64,000 nt of DNA, from contig JNDT01000944.1 in the NCBI GenBank assembly GCA_000697055.1, forward strand, positions 25,376-89,375. The letters run 5' to 3'. The position numbers and the translations under genes are program-made. The notes beneath the pieces are model-generated. The model made no database searches, was not told the origin of the DNA, and saw only the letters and a program-made list of their open reading frames with translations. Shown one piece after another: positions 1-12,700 of the stretch (its first letter is position 1; each line of letters starts with the position of its first letter). This DNA is from Saksenaea vasiformis B4078. Taxonomy: Eukaryota; Mucoromycota; Mucoromycetes; Mucorales; Saksenaeaceae.

Positions 1-87
1 GCATATATAGTGGCGCCGAGTAAATCTTCGCGGAGTTCGCTCATCTGCACGATAACTTTCTTTTCGCAGGGTTTGCACGGCTTCTCT

Positions 88-335
88 TAGGTTCATTGCC
101 GATCACCATATTTCATGAGCCATTTATATATCAAAACAGCTACGATAACCAAGTCTATACAGGATATTGTCTTTAAAGCCGCGAGTCACCGATCAAGGGT
201 ACGGTTTCCAAAGCTATCCATACTGTGCTATTTTCCTTCGAAAGCACGATGCACCGTAGTTTACGACAAGTTGTATGGTGAAAAGAAGGCGGATGCTGGA
301 AAGCCATAGCTCTCCGAAGGTGAACTCTTTCACAA
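88..335 (+). repeat. Dispersed repeat B, copy 1
   Basis: About 250 bp that aligns nearly without gaps to 26213-26462. Shared words include TTAGGTTC, GTCACCG followed by AAGGGTACG, AAAAGAAGGC.GATG.TGGA and TCCGAAGG. Identity is only moderate, so the copies are old. It lies about 80 bp before the start codon of the SPX-RING gene. A short ORF within it does not look coding. Confidence 0.7.
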
Positions 336-412
336 TATGAACTCGATTGAAATTAGCCTTAAAAAGTCGATTTGAAAAAAACTTTCAATCTCCTCCCATC
401 TATGGAGAGATC

Positions 413-2127
413 ATGAAGTTTGCAAAACAATTGGAATCCGAAGCAGAGGACATTCCTTCCGAATGGCGGCCTTACCTTATTCAGTACAAGGCGCTAAAGA
501 AGTTAGTTGTTAAGGTTGCAGAAGAGATCGAGCGACGAGGGCTTTCTGCTGCCGTACTGCGACAAAGTCTAGGCAACAGTACTGACAGCCACGATGAGAC
601 CAAAATAAAATATTACTTCACAGGTAAGGGCCCTGATAGTCATAGGTCATTGATCATTGACATTGTATCCCTGCAAAGGCGAACCTCCTAATGTGCGGCC
701 ATGTATTCAGTTCACCTATGATAGCAATCAACCTCAAATACAACCCTTGGTCAATCGTTTAATTCATGGCGATGAGGATCGACCCAAACTGACGTACAAG
801 TGCAGTCAGGATGATACCGACTTTTTTACCCTTCCGGATACGGAATTACCTCCTGGTGCAGTACGTCGACGGGGAAGTGCAGCAGCGGCGTTAGTCGAGG
901 AGCTTATGGATATGACAGCACACAAGGAAAAAGAGAAAGAAGAAAGCGAGGACGACAACACAAACCGAAGTCCTCATATGCGCAGTCTTGTGATTGAACT
1001 TGAACATGATGATATGTTCTTTCAAGTGCTGATGACCGAATTGGAACAAGCTGTGTCGCTACAAGATGCTACATCACAGAAATTCGAAAATGGAGTAAAC
1101 GATTTAGAAACTCGAATGGTGAAAGCTGTAAGTATTATCCTTGAGATATTTTACCATGCTTATCATGAAACGATACAAGGCGGCACCGGATCAGAAGTCG
1201 GATATGTACACCTGGAGACAGATTTTTAGTCTTTACATGGATGCCCAGATCTTTCAAGGCCAGCTCGAATCGGATAGATCAATGCGTTCAGTTGAAAAAG
1301 CGAAGAAACAGATGGAGTGGTTCTCGGAACAGGTGGAACGACTCAATTTGGTACATTTGCCTGAGGATGCTATGTTGTGATTGTTAAATCCAGCTTCTTT
1401 CAAGGTGTCTAAATTGAAAGGGCAAGCATCTAAAGGAGCGTTTAAGCAGTTTATTACGCTTAATACCGAGCTGATTACCATCAAGCACTACCAAGTTCTG
1501 AATCAGATGGCGATGACAAAAATATTAAAGAAACATGATAAAAGAAGTGGACTCACGTAAGTGTGAAAGGCTGACTACCAGTCAGTTGACGTTTACGATT
1601 GAATAGGGCGAGTCGAAGTTTTCCTCGGTTTGTAGGCGCTGATCAATTTTTTAGCCCGAAGCTTCCTACTATGTTGTGTGCTTCGGTAATGGAGAAACTA
1701 ACAGCCATCGTTCCTCAACCCGATGACTACGGTAAGGTAATCGGCAGATTTGTGAAGGAAAGCTAACAGGTTGTCGAACATAGCTTGTCCAGTATGCATG
1801 AATATTGCCTGGAGGCCTATTCGACTTGTATGCGGGCATATCTTCTGTGTCCGATGTCTGATCAAGCAGCAACGCAAACATATGAACACGTGTCCCATAT
1901 GTCGCCATCCAACGGCTGTGAAAACAGCTAGTGCATTGAATCTTGACGTACCGATGCAAAATTTCCTGATGATGTACTTTCCAAAGGAGATCAAACAAAA
2001 GAAGAAGGATAACGAGCGGGAGCAAGCAATAGAGGATGTCCAGGCTATGACGGGACGGGTTTACACGGAAGAGCAGCTGCAACGAATGAGTCAGCAAGGG
2101 AATGGTCGAGCATGTGTCATTATGTAA
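413..2127 (+). CDS. SPX-RING E3 ubiquitin ligase with C-terminal CaaX box
   Basis: Spliced gene, exons 413-623, 679-1127, 1180-1350, 1405-1556, 1607-1731 and 1784-2127, giving 483 aa. The start MKFAKQLE is the classic SPX N-terminus, a domain that senses inositol pyrophosphates and phosphate status. SPX features run through the first ~330 residues, including KILKKHDKRSGL near its end. A C3HC4 RING follows at about residues 370-410 (CPVC, CGHIFC, CPIC). The order SPX then RING is that of fungal Pqr1-like and plant NLA-like ligases, which ubiquitinate phosphate transporters. The protein ends in CVIM, a textbook CaaX farnesylation motif, suggesting membrane attachment. The acidic stretch at residues ~160-180 is probably disordered. 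Intron 3 begins GTACAT, a weaker donor, and is chosen to skip an in-frame TGA. Confidence 0.9.
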
Positions 2128-5100
2128 ATAGAAAAAAGAAAGGTCTCTACTATTGTTACAGTAATTCTTAATGCATGAATCCTTCCATGTCATCTCAATC
2201 ACTCTCTCTATGCCGCATCTATTCCATCTTGATGCGGGAACAACTTGCCAAGAAACAGCTGATTCTTAATTTTGAATCCAGAAAACAGATTCAAGAAGTC
2301 TGTGTTATGCTTTTTGAGACGTATTTGATAATCTTATGGCCGTACTTCGGTTTTTAGAGAAGAAGCCCTTAGTGATCGTACGTTATTTTGATGTAAATGA
2401 CATTTAGTTTTTAGAGTCCGCAGTTCAGCCGTACAACGAACCAGTGCATAGAAGAATGTCTATTCTCGATGGTACCGGTATACAGCTATATCGTCACAAT
2501 GGTATAGACTGTGTAGGTCAATGCTTGATAGGAACTTCAATTCCATTTTATCCTATCCACACTAATATGCGTACAGCTACAGTATGAACAGCCATGTCAT
2601 GGATTGAGTGTATATAGCTTACAAGCTGTTGTACATCACATAGATCGTGTCAATATAGGTTAGCTTTCTGTATAGAACAATGTATAACTTCCAGCGAGAT
2701 ACCGGTTTCCTCTTCCGTTAGAAACAAAAACACGTGGTCTGAAGGTTGTACAAGACCCTGCAATCCGAAGTTTATGTTATTGGCAATTATATCAGCAAAT
2801 TACAAAATGTGACACTGCCAAAAGTTTGACAGTTTTGAGTTCAAACACATGGAAACTGGTCTTGCGGAAGTGCAAGTGCCGTTTCTACACAGTTACCTGC
2901 AAGCTCATTGTCGTAGTCAATTTGCACAAATGAATGGATCACGAAACCTGCACGAGGCAGGAATGCTCGTGCACTACTTTCTTCAAAACGTTGCTTTAGT
3001 AACGTTAAGTAGTCAATTTACTCCTCACAGACATCCGGTTTAGTTACATAGTGAAATAAGAAAAAAAAAAGGATGGTGACTGACTGCGGCCTTTGTACCA
3101 ATGGGAAATTTAAAGTTTTAAGCTTTTTGTTGACCCTGAGAACGCACTGGTCACTGCACTTAAAATTCCCGATATCAATGCGACTGACCAGCCATTGGTG
3201 GAGATCATTCACAAATGTCTAAGCATAGCAGGATCAATATCTATCTTTCTACTGCTCTCTGCAGGCGAAACATGAAGTCTCTAAGGATTTGCTATATCTG
3301 CCCAAAGAACGTCAGAGCTCCGGAAGTAAGTAAAACCCACACCCGGTTGCTAATAGCTTAGACACATGTTCCACATCCTAGCTAGTACTGCATATGTTAT
3401 ATCCGGTTCTTCATTTGGAATTAGGTCCTTGAACCGCTGAACACGGGTTCCGAGGTACATTATCCTTTGGGTTTGCGACAACTGATTAAAAGAAAATGAC
3501 GTTTCCGTGTGACAATTCTGAGTTAACCTTTCTATTTTCTCTTTTGAGGAGAAAAACACCATTACGAGTTTAGATTACAAAGTTTATTTTCGTTGAAATT
3601 TCCCTGCGAATGCGATAAACAGGTACCGAGCTGATAATAAACCACTGTATCCGTGAGAAAATTGCACAATGGCCATTACATATTTTGCGAGAATTTTGTC
3701 ATGTCATGTCCGTGCCTACACGGATCACCATTACAGCGCCAATGTAGTACACAATAGAGGAAAATTGGAAGGTCTGTCAAACTCTCTTCCTGTAATGTCA
3801 TTTATAGGAATCACGACAAAAAAGAATCGCACGATGGTAGCATGAGGCAGAAAACGGAGTGCCACCTCGTTCTGCTAATCGTCCAATTTTCCTACAACCG
3901 AGAGTCGCGCAATGATCGGGTGGCCTTGATGGTGGCTCTTTTCGACATCTCCTGATGTTCTAGAATCTCTTACTTATGCAGGTTTTGTAAACATACGTAG
4001 CTATGTTATTTATCTTTTGAGAGACTTTTCCTGGGGTACTATATTGTCAACGACATGCATGTTCCCAAAAAACCAGTGCCGGAATCAGATTGTCAGGTGC
4101 AGTCACGTTTTGGGAGATAAGCAAATGACTAAAGAATATAGATAACAAGCTGCTTCTTCCATGACAACGTATAGACAACAGGAAGAAGGTTACGCTTGGT
4201 ATCACATGTCTGTGGTATCACTAGGGATTCTATGCAAAGAGCGGATGCCAAATTGTAAATACAATGGCATCCTAACGGACTTTATCAGATTGAACCACCG
4301 TTGCTATTGATGTAGATAATCCAGCTGGAAACGAATTATCCTCCACAATTCCCATATGTAAGATCTGGGCTACGTAAACATATGTGAGCGAGTTTCTTAA
4401 GGAACATTGTGAATTTCTGTGCCTTATGCATAAACCTTGAGTGATACCATTGAACGCAAAGAAACCGTAGAACTTTTCCCAGGTTCCATGCCGCATATTG
4501 GTTTTTCCATCATAAAATGTCAATGTTTGGATTATAATGTTTATTATCGGTGATAGCAATTGTTTTGATCCTCCCGTATTCGGAGCTCGATGACTTTAAA
4601 CAGAGAACGTGCTTCCTCAATTTGGTAGAGTGGCATCTGAGGTATCAACTCAGCGAGTCGGTAATGCAACCTTCTATAGTATCCTCGGCGGATCAATGTG
4701 AAACGTTTCACAGTTTATTCAAACGCATTCCATACGCACGGGAACACCACTTCAGTTTATCTGCAAGCTGTTCTGTTCAGGTATAGTCGATTAATTAATG
4801 CATCGACCAGTCTATTCTTTGCGTTGGAATTCGCAAATGGTAGCGGGAACGCAAATATGCTTTAACAACAAATGAATTCTCGCATACGATGAATATCTGT
4901 GTAAATTGAGTGATTAATGCTCTGTCGAAAACAGGAACACAACATCATGATAGAAGCATGCCGTCTGAATGTATTAAAACATGACTGCGTTTTGTAACGT
5001 TCCGTGGCGGGAAACGGTGTTGCTGGGCGTAAATTATAGTGCGTTGGCGTTCCTAGTTAATGGAGCCGAAGAGGCGTTAGCTTAACATTGGTAGTGAGTT

Positions 5101-5530
5101 GATGGCGTAAAAGGCTCTTTCTTTTTTTTTGGCAGGTTGTACACCAAGCGCTATTTAATTAAACTTGAATTCCCCGCGCGCGCTGTGACTATTGGCAACG
5201 GTCTGACCGTGGCATAGGGACAAGGGATAGTATTGGGACGTAGCTCACAGCTTTCTTGAACTATTTGTACATACAAACAAAAATCAGCATCATTAGGTTA
5301 TACGCACAGATATGGGCCATGCGTGTGAACTGTCAGTGAATAATAAGGTTCCAGCTATACTCTAAATAGGGAGCAGCGCCTCTGCTTATTTGCCGAAAAT
5401 TTTTTTTGTTCGCGATCATCCTTACCGAGAGTTAGAGTTACACAGGGTATTTATCAAAGTACAACGTTGTACTAATAAGGAAAAAACGGGTATCTAATAC
5501 AAAGGAAAAAAAAAGAAAAAGGGTAATATA
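2128..5530. other. Intergenic, AT-rich, with one decayed coding fragment
   Basis: No intact gene is seen in about 3.4 kb between the SPX-RING and amine oxidase genes. ORFs here are short and lack conserved motifs. A possible exon relic at 3123-3320 is listed separately. Homopolymer A/T runs and a poly-purine patch near 5500-5520 precede the next promoter. Confidence 0.6.
3123..3320 (+). pseudogene. Possible relic of two exons, family not recognised
   Basis: Between an acceptor-like TTTTAAG at 3122 and a donor-like GTCTAA near 3219, one frame reads LFVDPENALVTALKIPDI and continues QPLVEIIHKC. After a possible intron ending CTCTCTGCAG near 3263, the next stretch reads AKHEVSKDLLYLPKERQ before a GTAAGT donor at about 3329. 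The composition is protein-like and the splice signals fit, but no start, stop or further exons can be attached. I read it as a fragment of a decayed gene. Chance is not excluded. Confidence 0.35.
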
Positions 5531-5536
5531 CAGAAT

Positions 5537-5546
5537 TATATAAATA
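5537..5546 (+). promoter_or_regulatory. TATA box of the amine oxidase gene
   Basis: TATATAAATA lies 46 nt before the ATG at 5592 and is a near-perfect TATA element. Its position suggests a short 5' leader and a regulated, strongly inducible promoter. This is inferred from sequence only. Confidence 0.55.
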
Positions 5547-5591
5547 GGGGGTCAGTTGCCAGAGATTTTTCTAATCATACATCAAGCAAGT

Positions 5592-7392
5592 ATGCATATG
5601 AATCTTCTATCCCTGGCACTCAGTGTGTCACTTGCGGTATCCTCTCTGACTGGGTCAGTCGATGCAGCCAAGGTTATTCGCACCAAGGTCGCAATTCTGG
5701 GTGGTGGTGTTAGCGGTATCAGCGCTGCACGCAATCTGACCCGAAATGGCATCCACGATTTCGTCATTGTAGAGGCCAGAGATATTCTGGGAGGTAATGC
5801 GCCCTATACCACATCCTGCTCAACGCGTCTAAAACGTAAAACTGCGACTTGTAGGTAGAGCGCAGGACGCTGCATTTGCTGGCACTAGAGTTGAGCTCGG
5901 CTGCAACTGGGTTCAAGGCTTAGGAACAAATCCTATCAACGAACTTCGTAAGAAGTACAAGCTCAAGACTGCACCCACAGATGGTGCAGATGTCATCTTC
6001 TACAATGAGACTGGAAAGATCGATGGCAAGGAAACGTACGATAGGTATGCAGAAGTAACAAGGACGAGGACGGCAGAAGGTTAATTGTTGCAATTAGATT
6101 CCAAGTTGCCTATGAGAACCTAGCCAAGCTGTCTGGTAAATATCTTTCCTTTTTTTTTTTCCGTACGGCCTGACGTTTGTACTCATGTTGTTTGTTCTAT
6201 AGAATACCGACTTGCTCATAACCAGGTTGATATGTCTGTCCGTACTGGTTTGGACATGGTGGGCTGGCACCCTCAAACCTCCCTCGAAAAGGCTGTGGAA
6301 TACTACACCTTTGACTGGGAATCCGCTGAGACTCCGGAAGTCTCTTCCTCTGTTTATTCGGCTGTCAACGACAAAGCCACCTATGCTGGTTTTGGTCCCG
6401 GAAGTGATGGCGATCTTTTTGTGCTAGACAAGCGGTAAGTTGCAGTTATAAAAAAAAAGTCGACACGCATGGCTCATCAGTTTGTCTAGTGGTTTCAAAT
6501 ATCCCTTCCTGCAAGAGGCAAAGCAGTTCCTCCGAAAGAAGGATCGCAGACTTAGACTTAACACCAAGGTCAAGAAAGTTGAATATAGCAAGAAGGGCGT
6601 CCGCATCCATACTAATAAGAACGAAATCATTGAGGCCGACTATGCGATTGCAACCTTCTCGTAAGTATCATTTCTTCTTTGGAACGATCAGCTGACAAGC
6701 TGTCATTTAGACTCGGTGTTTTGCAGAACCGTGATGTTCAATGGTCTCCTGAATTCCCCAGCTGGAAGAAGGAGGGTCTCTTCGGTTTCCACATGGCTAC
6801 TTATACCAAGATTTTCTTGAACTTCCCGTACCAATTCTGGGATGATAACCAGTTCACCGTATATGCTGATGCCGGACGCAGAGGATACTACAACGCATGG
6901 CAAAACCTTAATGCCCCTGGATTCTATCCTAAGAACACAACTACAAACATCTTCTTTGTTACCGTTACCCAAGACCAATCCTACGACGTTGAAACCAAGA
7001 CCGACAAGGAAATCCAGGACGAGATCATGGAGGTCCTCCGCACGATGTACGGCAAGGATGTTCCCGAACCCAATGAGATCTTGGTGCCTCGCTGGCACTC
7101 CAATCCCTTGTTCAGAGGAACCTACTCTAACTGGCCCATTGGTGAACTTGGTCCCCACCACGTCAACATGAAAGCACCCCTTCACAACCGTCTTTTCTTT
7201 GCAGGTGAAGCTATGCATGATGAGTACTTTGGTTTCCTGCAAGGAGCCTGGCTCAGCGGTGAAGACACCGCGTACGATGTCGTACAATGCATTCGACACA
7301 GATGCCCTCGTGCAGAATACTTCCCAGAAATCTACAACGCTAAGATCCAGCCTAAATTCATCAAGAAGCGTAGCCTTAACCTTCGCCGTTAA
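5592..7392 (+). CDS. Secreted FAD-dependent amine (polyamine) oxidase
   Basis: Exons 5592-5793, 5855-6044, 6098-6135, 6203-6434, 6490-6660 and 6711-7392 give 504 aa. Residues 1-25 form a signal peptide (LLSLALSVSLAVSSLTG then VDA). The ADP-binding fold follows at once: AILGGGVSGISAARNL, then the acidic VEAR end of strand 2. The C-terminus has the second FAD-binding block, LFFAGEAMHDEYFGFLQGA. This is the layout of flavin amine oxidases that oxidise spermine/spermidine or other amines and release hydrogen peroxide. The signal peptide places it outside the cell or in the secretory pathway. Length fits the family. Exact substrate is not predictable. ATG at 5592 or 5598 are both possible starts; the choice hardly alters the signal peptide. 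Confidence 0.9.
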
Positions 7393-7957
7393 TAAATATT
7401 CCCTTAGATTACTTGTTAATACATTACTTTTTATTGTCATCTTTGCCCTGAGAATTCGGTTACTAAAATTACTGCAAGCAGTGAGGCTAATAGAGTTTAT
7501 GATCGACAGCAGTGCAGCAACTCAAATCGTCACCCTCTTGTCTCACGAAGCAAGTTAGCAACAAACATTCAAAGCGCTTGCATTAGAGATTTGACCAAAT
7601 GGTTTGTTCTGTTGATATGATCTACCAACCGCACTATAGCTACTTCGATCAGCAGGTGTTGAACATCGATATTGGGGATGTCAGATTCTGCTACCACCAT
7701 ATACTCCGATAATCCCACGTAAACCATCCTCTGTGGAATTGAAGAACCCAGAGATATGAGGACGACAGCTTCCTTGGTGTTAAGTTCATCCTTTCAGGAA
7801 TTGAGGAAGTTAAATGGTTGCCAGTATTCCCTTTACACAAATCATCAAACGCGCCAATCAGAGCAAGTCGATGGGTTTATTCACAGAGTCCACAGCGGCA
7901 ATATGGCTTTTGTGAGCCAATGGCGTTGCGAAGTTTCATAGTCTTCCCTTTACTGTT
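7393..7957. other. Intergenic, nothing recognised
   Basis: About 560 bp between the amine oxidase stop and the protease start. ORFs are short and show no family features. It presumably holds the terminator of the first gene and the promoter of the second. Confidence 0.6.
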
Positions 7958-9647
7958 ATGGCCAGTTCTCCTGCAACAGGTTCTTCCACTGAGGACGATT
8001 CACACACTAAAAAGGCCAAATCACAAAGAAAACGCACACGCTTATGGAATTTTTTTTTTCACCATCACCACAAGAAACATGCTCACCAAGCTCACAAAGA
8101 GATTATTAGTGACGATGAGCGCCTGGCCAAAACTACTGCGTTAGCCGATTATGTACAGGAACATTTAGATGTCACATTGGACAACAACGCCATCCAGAGC
8201 GTATTAGAGGCAAACGAATGGAATATCAAAAGCGCCATTGCCGATCTGGAAGACTATGAAGAGGCAGCGCATGGATTATTAAGACCATTACCCCTCGTTG
8301 GGCAAAGCCTGCTCGGTAGCGAAAATGATCATGGCACAAGCTGCTATATAGATTCGCTACTGTTTGCCATGTATGTGGCGACTTTTTCACATGTTTGTTG
8401 TTTTGAAACTGATCCATAACTCAGGTTCATCTCCATCACTGCTTTTGATCCCTTGTTGACCTTCGATATTGCTACTGAAGATGTTACAAGGCAGAAGCTT
8501 CAGACACTTCTGCGACTTTTCGTTAACAAGTTGCGTAAAGGCCATCTTGTTAAAGACGATTTCGTTGCTTGGATTCGGAAAGTGCTCGAGGAGCTATCAT
8601 GGCATGGGAAAGACGCCAATGGCAATTGGAGCCAGGAAGATGCGAGTGAATTGTTTCTATTCCTCACCGAGACACTAAATCTGCCTTACCTTCCGGTATG
8701 CCTCTTCAGGTCGTTTAAAATGCTCATACATTGATTAGTTTCAAATGCGATTATTCCACGGCGCAAACAAAGATGCCGACGATGATCGAGTCATGACAGA
8801 TCGGCTATTATCGTTATCGGTCCCGTCAGATAGATCTACGAAACTCGAAAGTATCCTTATCGATCACTTCTATAATGGTACCGTTACGGGTGTAAAACGG
8901 CAGGTTGACTACGAAGAATGTGTCCCTGTATCGCCGATAAGCACAGCAAGTATTACATTCACGAAGGTCGGCGTAGTAGAACACCATGAAGAAATAGACG
9001 TCGCAGCCTGGCAAGTCCTGGAACTGTTACCTTTTTACAGTGCTGTGAACGAACAAGGCGAAACCATTGTAACCCACGCAAAAATATCATTTCCAGATTC
9101 CCGGATGATCCTTCCTATTGTGTTGAAACGGTATCAGTATGATAATTTGGGAGGATGCGTCAAGATCCAAAGTCAAGTAGAAATTCCACTCGCGATCCCC
9201 TTCCATCAATTCGTCAATAAGAACACGGATGCGCCTCTATGCTCAACTTGTAACTGTAACTTTGAATTTGTCTTACAACTTCGCAGCGCTGTTTGTCATA
9301 AAGGCGAATCACCTCACTCGGGTCATTATATCAGCTATGCAAGAAAAGATACGGAGGAAGAAACACTTTGGCTCAAACTAGGTATCGTTGTTTACGGAAA
9401 GACTACCGTACCCTAAATTTAGAAAAATGTAGATGATATGAAGGTCCAACAACGCGTTCAAGTGCTTAATAACCAGAATACGGTGTTCGAGGATCTAGCA
9501 AAAGATGGTTACATACTATTCTATGAACTAGACCAAGGGTGTACACAGTGTAATCCTCCCTTGAAGGCAAACTCGGCTGTTTCTCCCGAGCATTTAGCGA
9601 TGCAACATGATAAGGATAGCCATCATTCGTCGTGTACATTGATGTAG
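7958..9647 (+). CDS. Ubiquitin-specific protease (USP/UCH) with C-terminal CaaX box
   Basis: Exons 7958-8370, 8425-8695, 8739-9381 and 9433-9647 give 513 aa. A basic, histidine-rich N-terminus (HHHHKKHAHQ) is followed by a UBA-like helical segment (DNNAIQSVLEANEWNIKSAI). The cysteine box is GTSCYIDSLLFAM at about residue 128. The histidine box SPHSGHYISYARKD lies near residue 423, and a tyrosine-rich tail (DGYILFYEL) follows. These are the catalytic blocks of peptidase C19, which removes ubiquitin from proteins. The Cys box resembles CYLD-type enzymes more than the common NLGNTCY form. The last four residues CTLM form a CaaX motif, so membrane anchoring is likely. Intron 3 is placed so that WLKL joins DDMKV, as expected for the family. 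Confidence 0.85.
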
Positions 9648-9717
9648 TGAATTAAAAAAAAAAAAAAGAAAAAGAAAAAAGAACACGTCGCTTCCTAAAT
9701 TGGATAATGCGTTTTTT

Positions 9718-9723
9718 ACGCGT
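9718..9723 (+). promoter_or_regulatory. MluI cell-cycle box (MCB) upstream of DNA2
   Basis: ACGCGT lies 24 nt before the DNA2 ATG, in the 99-nt gap after the protease stop. In yeasts this hexamer binds MBF and drives G1/S transcription of replication genes. The match between motif and gene function supports a real site. It is palindromic, so strand is nominal. Confidence 0.55.
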
Positions 9724-9746
9724 AACTGTTTCAAAGTCTCGTGCAT

Positions 9747-12700
9747 ATGGACTCGCCTACAGAAAATATTAAGAGGCGTAGGATCAACTATGGTAATACA
9801 ATCGCGATCATGTCGAAACCTCGTTTAACCTAGCGATCTGAAGAAACTTCGCCAACGATCGATTTCGTCAGTTTTGCCAATCGCAACAGAGCAAGATCGA
9901 ATCTAATCCATGGCACGACAGACAATGGGCAAAGGTAACCTGCACAAAGATCGCGTTGGTAACTAACTACCATTGTAATTCAGTGATGTTTTGGGTAGGG
10001 AACACAGCCTAATCGCAGTGCAAACGTCGATAACATGCAATATAGAGTACATCGATCCAGACATTAGGCAGCCTAACGTTGAGGAGATCTCGCAGGCAGA
10101 TCCTCATTCGAGTTTCATACAGCGTAAAAAGGTGATCCATAGTACGCAGGAGGGCGACTCGATGTTTGGAGATGATATGTCCTTGGATAAGCTTGATGAT
10201 CTTCTACAAAAGATCGAGAAAAAGGAAGAACCAAAAGTGGAGACGATAAAAGACGACGTGGCTGTTACTACGGACAATGTCATACGGCAAAACGTAACGG
10301 CACCTAACATGGATAACGACGAAGATGAAGAGGCTATGTTTGGTGACGACCTACCTCTAGACGACATAGACGATCTTCCGCTTGGAGAAGTATCGCATGC
10401 GTGCACTGACGAAATTTCCGAGAAACCCGAGGTAAAAATATTCCGTTGTTCCTTTGTGGCGATATTTTGTAACAAATCAAAAGGGAGTCGATACTTTAGT
10501 AAATCGTAGATACATACGCTATAACGTTGCCACCGTTACTATACAAAAATATGTCTCCGAAGAGTACGCTTTTAATCTAAATGAAAAGGTACCTTAGCAG
10601 CATCCCTATTGACAACTCATCATTGCGAAGGTTCTGCTTTTAGTTGATCAGAACACGGGTCAACCAACGTGTGCGCGATTGCGCGAATCCTGGCTAGAAA
10701 CTGTAGTAGATGTTGGTTTGTATCAGCTAACACTGCTGTCGCATTGATTGCTAAGTCCTGAATAGGTGATATCGTACATATACCTTCTATCGCACCGAAC
10801 ACAAAGGAAATAATTATCGATAACAAGGCCAATCTGCTTATTACCCATCCAGATCATCTTGTTTCGTGCACAACTGTAGCAGAAAGCACTTTTTGTTGGC
10901 GTAAATCTGTTCTTCAGCAAAAAATCAAGTCATTGAGCGATTACAGTGAACCTCTTGTCTATGGTGACATCATGCATCGTGTTCTTCAGGCTACGTTACG
11001 AAGTGGCGACTTTTCGGTGAAGGGAATTCGGGATACTATTGAACGTATAGTGATGGACTCTTTGGATGCACTTTATGCCATCGAGCAAGACGAAAATACT
11101 GTCATTAACCTGCTAAATGAGCGTATACCTGACATCAAAGCGTTTGGCGACATATATGTTGGATCCTCGCCGAAGCCTATGGCGAAGATAGCTGACGACA
11201 TGGGACCGAGTGCTGCTGCCAAATTGGGTTGTACAGCCGTGGCGATCCGTCGCGTACTAGATATTGAAGAACATCTCTGGAGCCCAACCTATGGTTTAAA
11301 AGGAATGATTGATGTATCTGTCGAACTCGTGCTTGCGCCTAACTCCAAGACCTTGGTGGTACCTTTGGAACTGAAGACAGGAAAAGCAAGTCGATTTCTT
11401 TCTCATCGAGCCCAGACAATGCTTTATACTCTCTTGATGAGTGATCGCTATGGTAAACAAAGATACTAAGAAAGCTTCGCCTCATTTTTAATTATAGATG
11501 TTGATATCGTAACGGGTGCATTGTTTTATTCGCGTACGAATAGCCTGTACTTGGTCCCTGCTGTTCGTGACGACATGCGGTCTTTGATGATTGCGCGCAA
11601 CAACCTCGCAGCGGCGATGAGCAAGGGTGAAACATTACCACCAATGATAAAGAATCTGCGTTCTTGTCAATACTGCAATATGAATAATGCTTGTCTGCTG
11701 TATCATAAATCTACCGAAAACGGTACATCCGAAACCAGTGGACTCCAGGAATGGTTTGACAAGAGAACAGCTCATATATCAAACTCGGTCGCGGACTTTT
11801 TTCGCCATTGGCTACGCTTGATTGACTTGGAAGAAGAAGACATTAATAAGATTCGCAAAGACATATGGAGTATTCCCTCAGACATAAGACAAAGCAGCGG
11901 AAAGTATGGACTGAACTCTCCGTTCTGAAAATGCAGTCTCCTTAACAGATCTCACATAGGTGTCTTGAAAACATGATGGTGGTTCTGTCACAGAGTAGTG
12001 CAGAAGAGTCATCCTATACGTTTCAGCAAGATCCAACGTCTACCAAAGAAAACAAGACGGTCTCACTGTTTGTGTCTCAAATCAGTGTCGGCGATCCAGT
12101 AGTTATTTCAAGCATGGAAGGACATATCAATCTTTCAATGGGGTTTGTCACCAAGTTGGATGAAAAAATCATTAGCGTGAAACTACAGTCGCCTCTGAGG
12201 AATATTCCAGTGAAAGGGACAGACTTTGATGAAAATATCAATCAAGCCTTCCTTACGACGTTGCCCGAAACGATAAAAACTACAGCGAGATACCGAATAG
12301 ACAAAGATGAAATGGCAGGAAGCGTGGCGCTCATGAGACGTAACTTAATTGCATTACTCACTGACGACGAAAATGGAATCAGTGCAAAACATCGCAGTCT
12401 TATTGTAGATCGTGTCATGCCGAATTTTGCTGCGCGGGAGACAGTTACAATACCCAAACTATCACAACTCAATCCCGACCAACAAAAGGCAGTTGAAAAA
12501 GTCCTAACTGGTATGTGGACAAATACGCGCAATAATAGTAACTAAGCTCATTGACCTTAAGCACGAGATTATGCCCTTATCCTTGGCATGCCTGGTACCG
12601 GGAAAACGACAACCACCTCATGGTTAATCAAAATTCTTGTGGAACAGGGGAAGTCTGTACTTTTGACAGCGTACACGCATACCGCTCTCGACAATGTTCT

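Noticed and set aside
6703..7440. 245-codon minus-strand ORF opposite the amine oxidase
   Set aside because: It is antisense to a large conserved exon and has no family features; a shadow of biased codon use.
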